Shown here piece by piece: positions 1 to 9,402 of a stretch of 64,000 nt of DNA. Under the pieces are notes generated by a model. The model did no database searches, was not told the DNA's origin, and worked only from the letters and a program-made list of their open reading frames with translations. The DNA comes from Roridomyces roridus. Lineage: Eukaryota; Basidiomycota; Agaricomycetes; Agaricales; Mycenaceae. Made by a program: the position numbers and the translations under genes. The DNA lies in contig JARKIF010000004.1 in NCBI GenBank assembly GCA_029378245.1, positions 1,922,001 through 1,986,000 on the forward strand. The letters run 5' to 3'. Each line of letters starts with the position of its first letter. The stretch's first letter is position 1.

Positions 1-284
1 GACCTCACGCGGATGATATGTTCATTTCAGGCCACCGGCCCTGATTTTGCTTGTTCATGGCACGGTGACATGAAATTCATGTGCCGATGTTTTCACAGTG
101 TTGGGAAACAACATCCCGTATGCTAGCAAATCGCCGTACTCAGCTGCGGAGCCTTCATTTAGTATGTTTCTTTGATGGTGTGCAGGTCCCTGTAAGCGTT
201 CTCCCCGCGTTCAGGGAACTCTCCGCGGAGGGTATGGATATCCAGATTGGACACCCCGGCCGCAATTTACTCTCCTTGGAATAG
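1..284 (+). pseudogene. C-terminal fragment of an F-box/LRR-like protein
   Basis: Only about the last 60 codons are readable, ending in ...GHPGRNLLSLE and a TAG at 282-284. They match the C-terminus of the intact F-box gene at 47923-49230 (shared RRTQLR and MDIQIGHPGR). Upstream of about position 100 the similarity stops, and the same frame has a TGA at 66-68. No F-box or start can be seen, so this is a truncated copy, or its 5' part diverged or lies outside the window. It occupies the place expected for the outermost F-box gene of the inverted duplication. Confidence 0.7.
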
Positions 285-724
285 AAACTCGTTTACGCGG
301 AGCAGTGGGTGGACGAAAGGGCGTTGGATTGGGATATCCGGTGGTAGTTTCCGGCATGGACTCGCAACGTTAACTCATCCCGGTTCCACCCAGCCTCAAG
401 TGCGACTCTCGAAGTTCCGAACATCGAAAGTGCGAAAAAAATGACATGCTGCTTTGTACTTCTGAATATATATTCTAGAGTGAATGCCTTCTCTGCTCTA
501 TTTTTTGAGCCACTCTCGCGTTGCGTTTGAGACTTGCCTCGAATGCCAGTGTCGCCACGACTCGCGAGGAAGGAAATGTTGTGGAATCACGTGGTGGTGG
601 TGCCTTTCTCGTACCACCATCATCTCGAAAAAAAAATCTCGAGGAAGACGATGGTTCGTTAAACTTCCTTTCATTCGTTGACTTTCCATAGACTTACCCA
701 CCCACGATCCAGGTGCAAATTCCA
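285..724. other. intergenic DNA shared by both duplication arms
   Basis: I see no credible gene. Parts (about 300-420) align with the reverse complement of about 47740-47930, for example the shared CAGCCTCAAGTGCGACTC, so this is duplicated spacer. The last 100 bases probably hold the promoter and 5'UTR of the F-box gene starting at 725. Confidence 0.6.
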
Positions 725-2008
725 ATGTCCATCCAAGCGCTCCAGGCGCAAATCGACCAAGTTTCTGCAGACATCGAGCGGCAAAAGGAGCTTCTCGAGA
801 AGCTCGAGCGCAGTAAAAAGGTCCTTGAGCACCAGCTCAACAATATGCGCGATCCATTCGTGAAACTTCCGTTGGAAATTTCATCCGACATCTTCGTTCG
901 ATGCATCCCTGCCACCCATCCTGGACCGGGTTCTGTCTTCCCAAGGCTTTTCCTAAAAATCTGCAATACATGGACTGCCATCGCCCTCTCCACTCCAGCC
1001 CTTTGGGCGAGAATCAGCTTTCACCTTCCCCGTCCTCCAGGTTTTACGCAGCTTCTGAGACTGTGGTTTCAACGCGCTGGAGGGCATCCCATGCATATAT
1101 CCATCACAGGGCCCGTGGATGATGTTGTGGCCTCCATCCTTTGGGAGCATTCCAGTCATTTGGGGCGCCTCGAATTTCTCGCGGGAGAAGTTCCGAAGAA
1201 TGGGGAGGACAAGGGCGCAGGCAGGAGGCATGTTGAATTATGGGATATTTGGGGATCTGCGCGGCCTCAGTCTCTCCCATTGCTTCAATCCCTGCGCATA
1301 CACGGTCATGAACATGTGGCACTACGGTCGCTTCCATTCCTTCGACTTCTCCGCCGATCCTCCAATCTTTCGGAGCTGATTCTACACGACGTGGAATTTG
1401 ATGACCGGGCGTACGATGTACTTCCTGAGGAAGTCGTACTTCCAAGCCTGCGCCGTCTCATGTTCGACTACGAGGTATCCCCCTCCCTCGATCAATACGA
1501 CATCTTGCCCTTCATTTCTGCACCTCACCTCCAAGTCTTTGGTCTTAATGGAGAAGCCGCCTTTTACGACGGATTGAGGGTTGAACCTTTCCTTAAGGAG
1601 TCGAACCCGCCTCTGCAGGAACTCATACTCAGGAATGCTGGAAACGCCGACGACCTGTATTGCTTGCTGGCTCTTGTTCCCACCGTAACACGCTTGGAGC
1701 TCAAGTCTCCCAGCCTAGGTTTTGTGGAGGAGCTATTCATCCATTTGGCGGAGAACCCCGAAAAAGTCCTTCCGAGCCTCCAGGCTTTCGATTCTGTTTG
1801 CCTTGTGCAACATCGGTCCACTGCTTTCCTATTGGAAACAACGCTTCGTCTGTTAACTGCCCGCCGTACGCAGCTGCGAACTTTTCACTTTACTTTCTAC
1901 TCCCAAGTGCAGATTCCCGCCAACACTCTTGCCGGATTCAAGGAATTGTCTGCGGAGGGTCTGGATATCCAGCTTGGGCACCCCGATTGGATTTCGCTCC
2001 GCTTGTAA
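725..2008 (+). CDS. coiled-coil / F-box / LRR-like protein
   Basis: A single open exon of 427 codons; the first ATG of the frame is at 725, and codons above it are not ATG. Residues ~1-40 form a heptad-rich coiled coil (QALQAQIDQVSADIERQKEL). A fungal F-box-like motif follows at ~45-100 (KLPLEISSDIFVRC, then NTWTAIALSTPALWARI). The rest is a leucine-rich repeat-like array with recurring PSLRRL/LSELIL patterns and a conserved C-terminal tail. Known family role: F-box proteins bind Skp1 and bring substrates to SCF ubiquitin ligases; the substrate here is unknown. Its closest relative in the window is the 436-aa gene at 46080-47390, its mirror partner in the inverted duplication. The gene is tail-to-tail with the next F-box gene, 45 bp away. 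Confidence 0.9.
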   Translation: MSIQALQAQIDQVSADIERQKELLEKLERSKKVLEHQLNNMRDPFVKLPLEISSDIFVRCIPATHPGPGSVFPRLFLKICNTWTAIALSTPALWARISFHLPRPPGFTQLLRLWFQRAGGHPMHISITGPVDDVVASILWEHSSHLGRLEFLAGEVPKNGEDKGAGRRHVELWDIWGSARPQSLPLLQSLRIHGHEHVALRSLPFLRLLRRSSNLSELILHDVEFDDRAYDVLPEEVVLPSLRRLMFDYEVSPSLDQYDILPFISAPHLQVFGLNGEAAFYDGLRVEPFLKESNPPLQELILRNAGNADDLYCLLALVPTVTRLELKSPSLGFVEELFIHLAENPEKVLPSLQAFDSVCLVQHRSTAFLLETTLRLLTARRTQLRTFHFTFYSQVQIPANTLAGFKELSAEGLDIQLGHPDWISLRL

Positions 2009-2053
2009 TAGATATTGAATATTCTCCTCAACTACATACAGTGACTGCCGTAT

Positions 2054-3208
2054 TTAACCGGACTCGTACTCATCAGAACCATCTGTATCAACACTCTCCC
2101 CATCTTCGACTCGGACGTCCAAATCATCCGATACCCGCAAGGCTCCAATAGCGGTTTGCACTGTCGACGAGTCAGTGCTCCCCGCTTCAGCATGAAAGAC
2201 ACAAATCTTTCGAAGCGTATCTCGGCGCGCCAAAACCACCACAAGCAGCTGTTCGTAAATCTCCACCACCTCGGTGCTCGCACTCAAGCCGTAAAGCCGA
2301 ACCGTAAAGCTAGAAAGCCGTGGAACTAGGCGCGGCGAATTGGCGAGAACAGTGAGGATGGAAAGCGCATTAATCCTGTCCACGATAACCTCCAAGGTTT
2401 GGAGCATCGGGAGCAGATAAAAGCAGTCATTCACAAGTTGGGCTCGCATTGTCGCAACTGGTGCCCCAGGTTCGTGGCAGCCGAGGAGCATGTCTCGCAA
2501 CGGGGGCGTCGAACGCCGCAAGAAACTGACTAGTTCCGCCAAGGGGACTGCCGGGGTGGAGAGGGAGAGCGTCGCGAGATTGGGCATGGTTATGCCTTGA
2601 AGGATGTCGCCGACACCTCCGACGTGGAAGTGCTGCATATTGGAATGAACGAGCGGCAGAACACCGTCGAAGGGAGCTTTGAATCTGAGGGCGTCGAAGG
2701 TGCATTCCACGAGATGGGGAAGTATGCGCAGTACTTCCATAGCGTCATTGGAAGGGAAACCCCCCCATAACTTCAGGGTTTTGAGAGCGGGCAGTTCTCC
2801 TTCGCGGATGAGGACGGGGAGGGGGCTAGAGATGGAGAATTTCGTCTCCAACTCTTCGATGCGAGCTGCATATTCCCGAACGATCTCGGTATTCTCTCTG
2901 TTCCAACTTCCCTCTAAACAAAGAGACAGAGGAGAGGTACCCGCTCGTTGAAACCAAGCGTGCATGGTGCGTTCCCTAAAGGGTGACCGGCCTGCATAGT
3001 CGTCTACGACCCGCATCCGTCGCCAGAGCGAAGGGGTAGCAAGGGCGACGGCCGTCCATGCTCGGCAGATTGTGAGAAGCAGTGTGGGGCAAGACTGAGC
3101 TTGAAGGTCTGGATAGTCGTCGAGGCAGTGGATGAAGATTTCTGAAGAGATCTCCGGAGGAAGGTGCCCTATGGGGTCATGAAGGCAGTCCTCTGACGAC
3201 AGTTCCAT
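2054..3208 (-). CDS. F-box / LRR-like protein
   Basis: An intact 384-codon single exon starting at ATG 3208 (MELSSEDCLHD). The F-box-like segment is at residues ~10-60 (HLPPEISSEIFIHCLDD, then CRAWTAVALATPSLWRRM). This subtype lacks the N-terminal coiled coil of its neighbours. The leucine-rich body ends in an acidic tail (DGSDEYESG). The mirror copy at 44881-46047 is highly similar but its tail differs. It is divergently transcribed from the MYND-finger locus with only ~105 bp between start codons, so a shared promoter is likely. SCF substrate adaptor is inferred from family; the target is unknown. Confidence 0.9.
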   Translation of the reverse strand: MELSSEDCLHDPIGHLPPEISSEIFIHCLDDYPDLQAQSCPTLLLTICRAWTAVALATPSLWRRMRVVDDYAGRSPFRERTMHAWFQRAGTSPLSLCLEGSWNRENTEIVREYAARIEELETKFSISSPLPVLIREGELPALKTLKLWGGFPSNDAMEVLRILPHLVECTFDALRFKAPFDGVLPLVHSNMQHFHVGGVGDILQGITMPNLATLSLSTPAVPLAELVSFLRRSTPPLRDMLLGCHEPGAPVATMRAQLVNDCFYLLPMLQTLEVIVDRINALSILTVLANSPRLVPRLSSFTVRLYGLSASTEVVEIYEQLLVVVLARRDTLRKICVFHAEAGSTDSSTVQTAIGALRVSDDLDVRVEDGESVDTDGSDEYESG

Positions 3209-3313
3209 GGTCAGGTCAATGAAGGAGGAAGTGGCCGCTGCCGATCAAGATGTCAATCGATTCGCGATCGAAGGCTCGTTTTGCTTGTGTTTCTCGTCTT
3301 GTTCTCGTCCAAC
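3209..3313. promoter_or_regulatory. compact bidirectional promoter region
   Basis: Only 105 bp separate the start codons of the F-box gene (minus) and the MYND gene (plus). The same head-to-head arrangement is kept in the other duplication arm (44700-44880), where the spacer is longer. The call rests on position; I could not identify a specific box. Confidence 0.4.
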
Positions 3314-4271
3314 ATGTGGCACGCAGGAATGGATGCCATCGACTACGAACCCGACGCGGACTTGATCGACGGCCTCAATGACTCCGACAACGGCAGTCCC
3401 AGTGGCTCGAATTCGTACTCTGAAGACGAGGAGGATGAATCCTCGGATTGGGAGCGGTACAACATCGAGAGACCCGACGGTTACAAAACCGACGACTCGG
3501 AAGACGAAGCAAGCAAACGTTTCCCTCCCCAAAACTTGCGAAACCCAAAAACTTTCCCTTCCTACGTGCAATGTTCCCCATTCGAGCTTTACGAAGCGCG
3601 AGACTGGAACAACGAGCCCATGCCTCCTCCTCGGCACTGGTGTTATCTCGGAGAGGTTGAAGAAACCGGGGGATTCATTCGCAATAGCTTCACGCTCAAG
3701 GACAAGGATGGTCACCGGTCAATCCACAGACCTCACCACAAACTTCGACCCGTCTGTGCTGGGTACAGTGAAAGAAGGGTACACAATAGCGATCCTGTAC
3801 GCGGAGAAGAAATACTTTTCACTGGGCGTGTATGGTTTGCGCGTCGATCATGCCAAATTCGTCAAGGTAGGCCATGGTTTATGCGCGGTAAGTACAACGT
3901 GCTGAAAGCCTCATTAGGTCTTCCCTTGCGATTTAGACACTCTCCTCCGCATCAACGATGACATCGAGGAAAGTCCCGTCGAAAACTGCGCCAAGAAATG
4001 CAAAGAATGCGGCAAGGAAGCGGACGCCGATACGAAATTGCTACGCTGCTCTCAATGTCGTGGGGTTTCTTATTGCGGAAAGGTATGTATGTTTCGCCTC
4101 CCCACCGTTGTCCTCAAACTCGACTCGTCACAGGACTGCCAAACAGCGGCTTGGAAAGACAAGCACAAACGCGAGTGCAAGATCTTCTCAGCCGTCATCG
4201 AGCTCAAGGAGAGCCGAGATTGGGGTATCAAGAAGCCCTTGAAATGGGTTGCCTTTGGGCAGCGAGAATAA
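3314..4271 (+). pseudogene. MYND-type zinc-finger protein, frameshifted copy
   Basis: The locus pairs with the open copy at 43746-44699. The frame opens at ATG 3314 (MWHAGMDAIDYEPD), runs through an acidic region (DESSD, DDSEDEAS) and a conserved middle (PMPPPRHWCYLGE), then hits a 7-bp insertion at about 3715-3721. Here GGTCACCGGTCA stands where the other copy has GGTCA. The shifted frame ends at 3961 and loses the C-terminal MYND finger. The downstream exons are otherwise well preserved: introns at ~3870-3918 and ~4083-4133, zinc ligands CKECG, CSQC, YCGK, DCQTAAWKDKHKREC, and TAA at 4269-4271. Either a young pseudogene or a base-call error; no intron boundary removes the insertion. Confidence 0.75.
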
Positions 4272-4511
4272 GTGAAGGTCGAATAATGATTATATCTGCC
4301 GTCCTCGGCTACAACACCTTAGAATATGTAACCAAAAGAAAAAGTCAGTCCGTTATCTACTGAAAAGTACGAATCCAAAGTCTGTAAAGACAGGCTGCGT
4401 CAACGAGAGGATGTACCATACGGATAATGTCTATCGTCAGACGTCGTGGTGCGTATCTGGGGTCGTGAAGCGAACGTGCACAAAGGTCGTCATGAGGTCG
4501 TCGGCAGGCCT

Positions 4512-5893
4512 CTAGTGCAGGAGAGCAATGGCAGCAAGGGCGGAAACGATGGAGACAATCGTGATCCCGGCGTACTCGCCGCCATGACCGTATGCGATGC
4601 TCGCACCACGGAACGCAGCGCTGGACCCAGTGGTGTTGGAACCGGAACCGGAGGCGGAGGCGGAGCCAGATCCAGCAGAGCCTAAGAACAGCAAAGTCAG
4701 TAACGAAAACCCAAAGCCGAATGAAACACATACTAGGGGTGGACTTTGCACTGCTGCTAGTGATCTTCTGGGTGCTCAAGCTACCGGAGGGCGAGCCACC
4801 AGCAGTGACCGGTGCAGAGCCCGTGGCAGATGATCCGGGAGCCGACGCCGCAGTTGCAGGAGTCGAGGTGAAGCCGGGTAAAGGCGTGCTGCCTTTGGCG
4901 CCGGCGGTCAACAACGAAGCGTCAATGCCGTTCCCGATGGTCGAGGTAGTGACGCAATTGGACGAGCTGGGGATGGTGTACGGCGCGTCGGGCGTGACAG
5001 TGGTGCCAACGGTGTAGGCGGTCGGAAGCCCGTTACCGCCAGTGTAGACGCCCTCAAAGTATTGGGCAAAGGTCGAGAATTGGACCTGCCCGTTGACGGT
5101 TGCCGTGGGGTACCATCCCGGAGGGTAGGCTACGTCTGCGTCGCAAGACTCGCTGCAAAGGAATCAGCCCAGGTTAAATGCGAATGCGGCAAGAAGGAAC
5201 GCACAAGGTGCCCGGCTCGTGGTAAGTCCCTGGCATAACAAACTCGCAACCCATGACATCCAGCTCATGCCAGCACATGTACTTTGCGGCATAGGTCGAG
5301 TTGGCGTTCGTGCAGGCACGCAGGCAGAACTGGCTGGCGCTCATATACATCATCCACTCCTCGATGGGTTCGTCCAGACCGTCGGCAACAGTGGTCGTGA
5401 CATTGCCACCGACGGGGTTGCCGACACCAGTGGCACCATGGGGGTCAAGCTCCCCACCCGAATCACCGTTGGCGACGGTGAGCTTGGTGAAATCACCCCA
5501 CCCCATAATCTGCACGTAAAAGTCGGTTTTCAAGAAAGTAACGCCAGTAATGACGCCGTCCGGAATGACACGCGCGTTGTTGCGCGGCATGGTGCACCAA
5601 GCAACGACCTCCCCCTGCAAAGAAAATTAGCGCGATAAGTGTGTAATGGCGGCCACCCGTACCTCGACGTCGCTGACTTTGGTGTTGGGCTCTGCGGGCG
5701 CGTATACGCAGAAGTCGTCGATGGAGTTGACACTAATAAGACGCGCGATAGAGGTCTGGTCGATCACCGTGCCCATGGTCGCAACTGGAGGGTTGGTTGC
5801 ACCTTGCGTGCCCGTAGCAATGACGCCCTCGGGGAAGGCAGCGCGCACAGAGGCGACGGCAGAGGAGGCCAGCAGCAGGGCAGCGAGGAACAT
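4512..5893 (-). CDS. secreted GPI-anchored glycoprotein (macrofage-activating-glycoprotein-like)
   Basis: Four exons read cleanly from ATG 5893 to TAG 4512. A signal peptide (MFLAALLLASSAVASVRA) precedes a conserved cysteine-containing ectodomain with QTSIARLISVNSIDDFC, RVIPDGVITG, GDSGGELDPHGATG and a motif close to the C-domain hallmark SSSNCVTTSTIG. A Ser/Thr/Gly-rich stalk and a C-terminal hydrophobic tail (ITIVSIVSALAAIALLH) follow, as in GPI-anchored fungal wall proteins. Basidiomycete relatives are annotated 'macrofage activating glycoprotein'; I recognise this from memory of the family, and its biochemical function is not established. The nearby genome also encodes GWT1, which acts in GPI synthesis. 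Confidence 0.75.
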
Positions 5894-6084
5894 GGGGGAA
5901 AAGAAAAGAAAGATACCGGATCCCGATAGGGATTAGGAGTCCATATGTATCAAGGGATTTGCGGTGATCAGTGCCCGACGTCGAACACAGCGCCATCAAT
6001 TGTTCGGGTTGATTAGACCGTGAATTCCCGACACTTCGCCTCGGAGTACAGCGGAGTACAAGAAGCTGTTAAGCGTACTCCAGC

Positions 6085-6783
6085 CTACGTAGAGTGGCGC
6101 GCACTCCACGCCCGAACGCCCGCCTCCAAAATCTCGTTGTCAACGCCCGTTGGCGTGAGGTGGAAGGTCACCCCTGCACATATGAATGGGGCCTGGAAAA
6201 AATGAATTGGCTTACCGAGACGCTCGACTTCACGATTTCTTGGCTCGTCGTCAAAGAACAGCTGGCAAGTTTCAGCAACTCGGCCATGGGCGCCAATACG
6301 ATACATACCATCTCTTCGTAAGGTATCCCGGTCTTTGCGTGGACCGCGCGAAAGTGCTTGAGTTTGGAGCCAGGGTAGATTTGCAGGTCATCGAAGAGTT
6401 CTATCGCAGGCTGCAGCGGCTCGTTGTCCTTGCCCGGAACAAGAATGAGGGTCAATGCCTGTCGTGCCCTGGGAATGAATACGCTGATGACCCAGGCGGC
6501 CGAGCGCGACTCACAAATCAGGGGCACTGGTGCGGGAACAGGCGGCAATGACAACACCCTGGTCTCGAAGACGTCGCAATATTGCGGGAACATCGGTATA
6601 GAACTCGATGGGAGCGTTGTAGCGATCTACGACGATGTCTCCGGATCGACGAAGGGGACCTGTAACGTGCGTGTCGATCCACAAGTTCCAGAGCGTGTAG
6701 CTGCTCGTGCGCTTAGTGTAGTTCTATCTTCAGGCGACGGCGCGCACCTACTCGAGGTCGAACGCAATGAGTTTGGGGTACAT
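6085..6783 (-). CDS. MDP1: magnesium-dependent phosphatase 1 (HAD family)
   Basis: A five-exon gene of about 170 codons from ATG 6783 to TAG 6085. After the first splice the HAD motif I reads AFDLDYTLWNLW, with the nucleophile Asp and the +2 Asp restored exactly by joining GA to C across the intron. Motif II is IAACSRTSAP. The segment IYPGSKLKHFRAVH is typical of MDP-1, and motif III/IV is LFFDDEPRNREVERLG. Family members are Mg2+-dependent haloacid dehalogenase-type phosphatases acting on protein tyrosine or on glycated and small phospho-substrates, and are cytosolic. The length is as expected for the family. It is an isolated housekeeping gene between a secreted-protein gene and an F-box relic. 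Confidence 0.88.
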
Positions 6784-6863
6784 GGCGGATCAGAGTCAAG
6801 AGGACGGTTCCGGGTGACGTCATCCCGACGGCGGGTTGATGGCGCCATATATCTTTCAAAAAT

Positions 6864-8160
6864 CTACTCAGAAGAGTACAGTTCGTTGTTCTCCGTATCT
6901 TCAGTGCTCCCAACCCAAATATCCATGTACGTATGAGTGCAGATTTCCCTGAAGGCTGCGACAATGCCCGGCGGCACGCGGCGCGTCGTGGAATTCGGCA
7001 TGTATGTTATCCGCATCTCGCGAATTTGGGTGCGACGCGCCGAGAGCCCGTCAAGAACGATGCTCCACAGTGAATCGGGAAGAGGTTCCACGTAATCGAT
7101 CCGCAGGTTTCGCAGGTCTGGGAGCGCGAGCGGCGTCTGGGGCTGCGCCAGCATGGTGAATAGAGAGTGAACCGCGGCGTGTTGTGGCCATGAAATGAAC
7201 AGCCGTGTGAGTGCGGGCGTAAGCGCAAAGCAGGCACTCAGGTGCTCGGAATCCTTTGTCTCCCCGATCTCAAGCACTCGGAGAGGAGGCGACGATCTCT
7301 GAAGGAAGGACAGGAGGTGTTGGTCGTGTCCGGGAGCCGCGGTTAGCGAAAGACCGAGGGCCTCGAGGCGAGGGGTGGAGATGTATTTGAGAAAGACATA
7401 GTCCGTGTACTCCGCCGGGTCCTCGAACAGTCTGAGGAAACGCAGCGTGCGTAGATTCGGAAGGACAAGGGGGTCCATTGTGTCATCCTCGGGATCCGAC
7501 AGTTCTATATTGGTCAATTTCAACTCGACCAGGTTGGCAGAAAGGCGCAAAATTTCAAGAATTGGCAGCCGGGAGAAGCTCAAGTCCTCGCGGCCACGGA
7601 TCTTCAAGCGCCTGAGAGCCGGCAGCGCCTCAGGCTGCGTTCCTCCTGGCAAGAGATAGCGGAACTCCCTGTCGTCCTCGTCATCCCAGTCCCCGGACCT
7701 CTCCTCCGCAGAGAGTTCAGGCAACTGAGCCGACTAGAGCGGCGCCAAATGAGAGCGGCCACTGCAGTATCCAGAGGCCCGGTCACAGTGATATCCAAAA
7801 GGTGTGTACCGGCACGCTCAAACCATATTTCCAAGAGTCTCCTGAAATCCTTTCCGCAGGGCAAGTTGATGTGAATGGTTGCCCAGAGGGAAGGGGTGGA
7901 TAAGGCAATGTCGGTCCAGATATTGCAGACATTAAGCAAGAGCATGGGCACAAAGCGGGCTTCGGGTGCAGCAGGGGAAGGCAGGCATTGGACAAATATT
8001 GCCGAGGAAATCTCGATGGGAAGTCGGGCAATGGGATCAAGAACGGCATTGAGATGACGCTGAAGAGTGCTTTTACTGCGCTCAAGAGTCTTTAAAAGTT
8101 GTTTTTGCTGTTCTCTTTGGAGATTGTGTCAATCTGCGTCTGGAGCTCGCGCGTGGACAT
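6864..8160 (-). pseudogene. coiled-coil F-box/LRR gene with two frameshifts
   Basis: Starts at ATG 8160 (MSTRELQTQIDTISK) but the coiled-coil frame breaks near 8110. There a segment equivalent to 'DIERQ' is shortened and the frame moves into one reading QQKQLLKTLERSKSTLQ. The F-box part is conserved (RLPIEISSAIFVQCLP, IWTDIALSTPSLWATI). A second one-base break near 7730 separates it from the leucine-rich half (7724-6864), which ends MDIWVGSTEDTEN. No splice sites remove these breaks. Compared with the intact paralogs (430-440 aa) everything else is present, so decay is recent. Confidence 0.8.
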
Positions 8161-8408
8161 TACCCTGACTACATCGAGGGTTAGCTGTGCAATTACAACA
8201 ACAAGGTATAGCTTACCTCGACAGACGAGAGTGGGAGGCTAGAGGACGCATTGGCGTCATCAATTGACACGATCACGATTTCTTCCCTTGTTCCTACAGT
8301 CATACTTCCCCGCGTCTCCGACTCGTTTCTTCTGGTGGTTTCTACGGCCAACTCGTGCGTGCTTACCATGATCTCAACTCACTCAGGTCGTGGCTCAATT
8401 CCAAACAG
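8161..8408 (+). promoter_or_regulatory. upstream region of the split F-box gene
   Basis: This spacer aligns over about 180 bp with the reverse complement of 41648-41810, upstream of the paralogous F-box gene; an example is the shared CAATTGACACGATCACGATT. Conservation extends to the start codon at 8409, as expected for duplicated promoter and 5'UTR DNA. Confidence 0.6.
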
Positions 8409-8459
8409 ATGGCGTCTCGAGCCGAACAACTGAACGAACTCGTCGAAAAACTAAATGCC

Positions 8460-8465
8460 GATATT
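8460..8465 (+). repeat. target site duplication, left copy (GATATT)
   Basis: GATATT immediately precedes the left terminal inverted repeat. The same six bases follow the right one at 15017-15022. The uninterrupted paralog has a single GATATT at this point. Confidence 0.93.
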
Positions 8466-8557
8466 TACGGTTTGCCGGAAGGACGCGGATGAAAATCAAA
8501 TCAATTGTTGTATATTGTTGCCATTGTTCCTCGGCTAAACTGGATCAATCATTTCGG
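8466..8557 (+). repeat. left terminal inverted repeat
   Basis: About 92 bp matching the reverse complement of 14927-15016. The first 26 bases are identical; a short variable stretch follows, then TCAATTGTTGTATATTGTTG and the next ~30 bases match again almost perfectly. Confidence 0.92.
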
Positions 8558-8749
8558 ACTCCCACGTCGCCGTCCCGCCCTCCTCCTCGATTGCTCCTCG
8601 AGTCCCGACGCATCCTCTTCGCCGTCGCCGTCGCCCGCCTCGACGCTGCCACCATCACCATCACATCTTGCGCCATCCACCACCCCAACTCAGTCTTGGG
8701 AGAGCTTTCATTGGCTAGGTCACGATCATAAAAATTCTCTCTTTTCCTC

Positions 8750-8816
8750 CCTCCCGCCTCCCGCCTCCCGCCTCCCGCCTCCCGCCTCCCGCCTCCCGCC
8801 TTCCGCCTCCCGCCTC
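8750..8816 (+). repeat. 7-bp minisatellite (CCCGCCT)n
   Basis: About nine head-to-tail copies of CCCGCCT, with one CTTCCGC variant, inside the left subterminal part of the transposon. The flanking DNA is also C/T-rich, and the proline-rich open frame across it has no coding character. Confidence 0.9.
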
Positions 8817-9402
8817 ATGTCTCCCCTGCCCACCGGCTGCGTCCTACCCGCGTCCTACCCTGCACCTTCCGCCCGCCTTCCTCGCTCATCGCGCCAGATG
8901 CTAAACCACGTTCCTTTCGACATTGACCCCGAACCCTCATCTCACGGCCGTGTGCTGATCTTCCCTGCACCCTGACCTGACCCCGTGGCTCCCGACAGCA
9001 TCCAAAACCATGTCTACCACCTTGAAAGCGCGGAACCGACCCAAAAAAGCGTGGCAAGGAGGGTGTGCGCCGGTTTGGATGAGTGAAACAGAGACTTGGG
9101 GAAGGAGCAGGAGGAGACGTGGGGAAGGAGCGAGCAGAAGGAGGGTGAGTGGTGAGTTTGTCCTCCGTATGAACCCAGGGCTCAAACTTATATAGTGCCG
9201 CAGATACACGGAATATGAGGCATAGGTGGGTGCGTGTATGGCTTGGGAGAGTGCTCCAGGGACGTATATACTATGCCAGTCCCCTTGGACGAAATTACTT
9301 GTCTCCGTTCTCATAATGGCGAAGTCTTGACTTTTTTGAGAGCCTGCAACTCATTCATTCCGCGAATTGCAATTCCGTTACATTCATAAGTATTGGTATC
9401 AT

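Larger units (their letters stand above)
100..4440 (+). repeat. left arm of inverted segmental duplication
   Basis: The gene order F-box fragment (+), F-box (+), F-box (-), MYND finger (+) is repeated in exact mirror image at about 43610-48107. Similarity covers coding, intronic and intergenic DNA, including the region 300-440 and the tail after the MYND stop up to the segment AACGAGAGGATGTACCATA near 4400. Coordinates of the ends are approximate, read by eye. The arms have diverged by substitutions and small indels, so the duplication is not very recent. Confidence 0.85.

Noticed and set aside
1605..1625. Second tRNA B-box-like sequence (reverse strand GGGTTCGACTCC)
   Set aside because: It lies inside the coding exon of an intact F-box gene and has no surrounding cloverleaf.
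8505..8975. Proline-rich open frame at the transposon's left end
   Set aside because: It spans the 7-bp minisatellite and C/T-rich DNA, where stop codons are rare by composition, and has no family resemblance.
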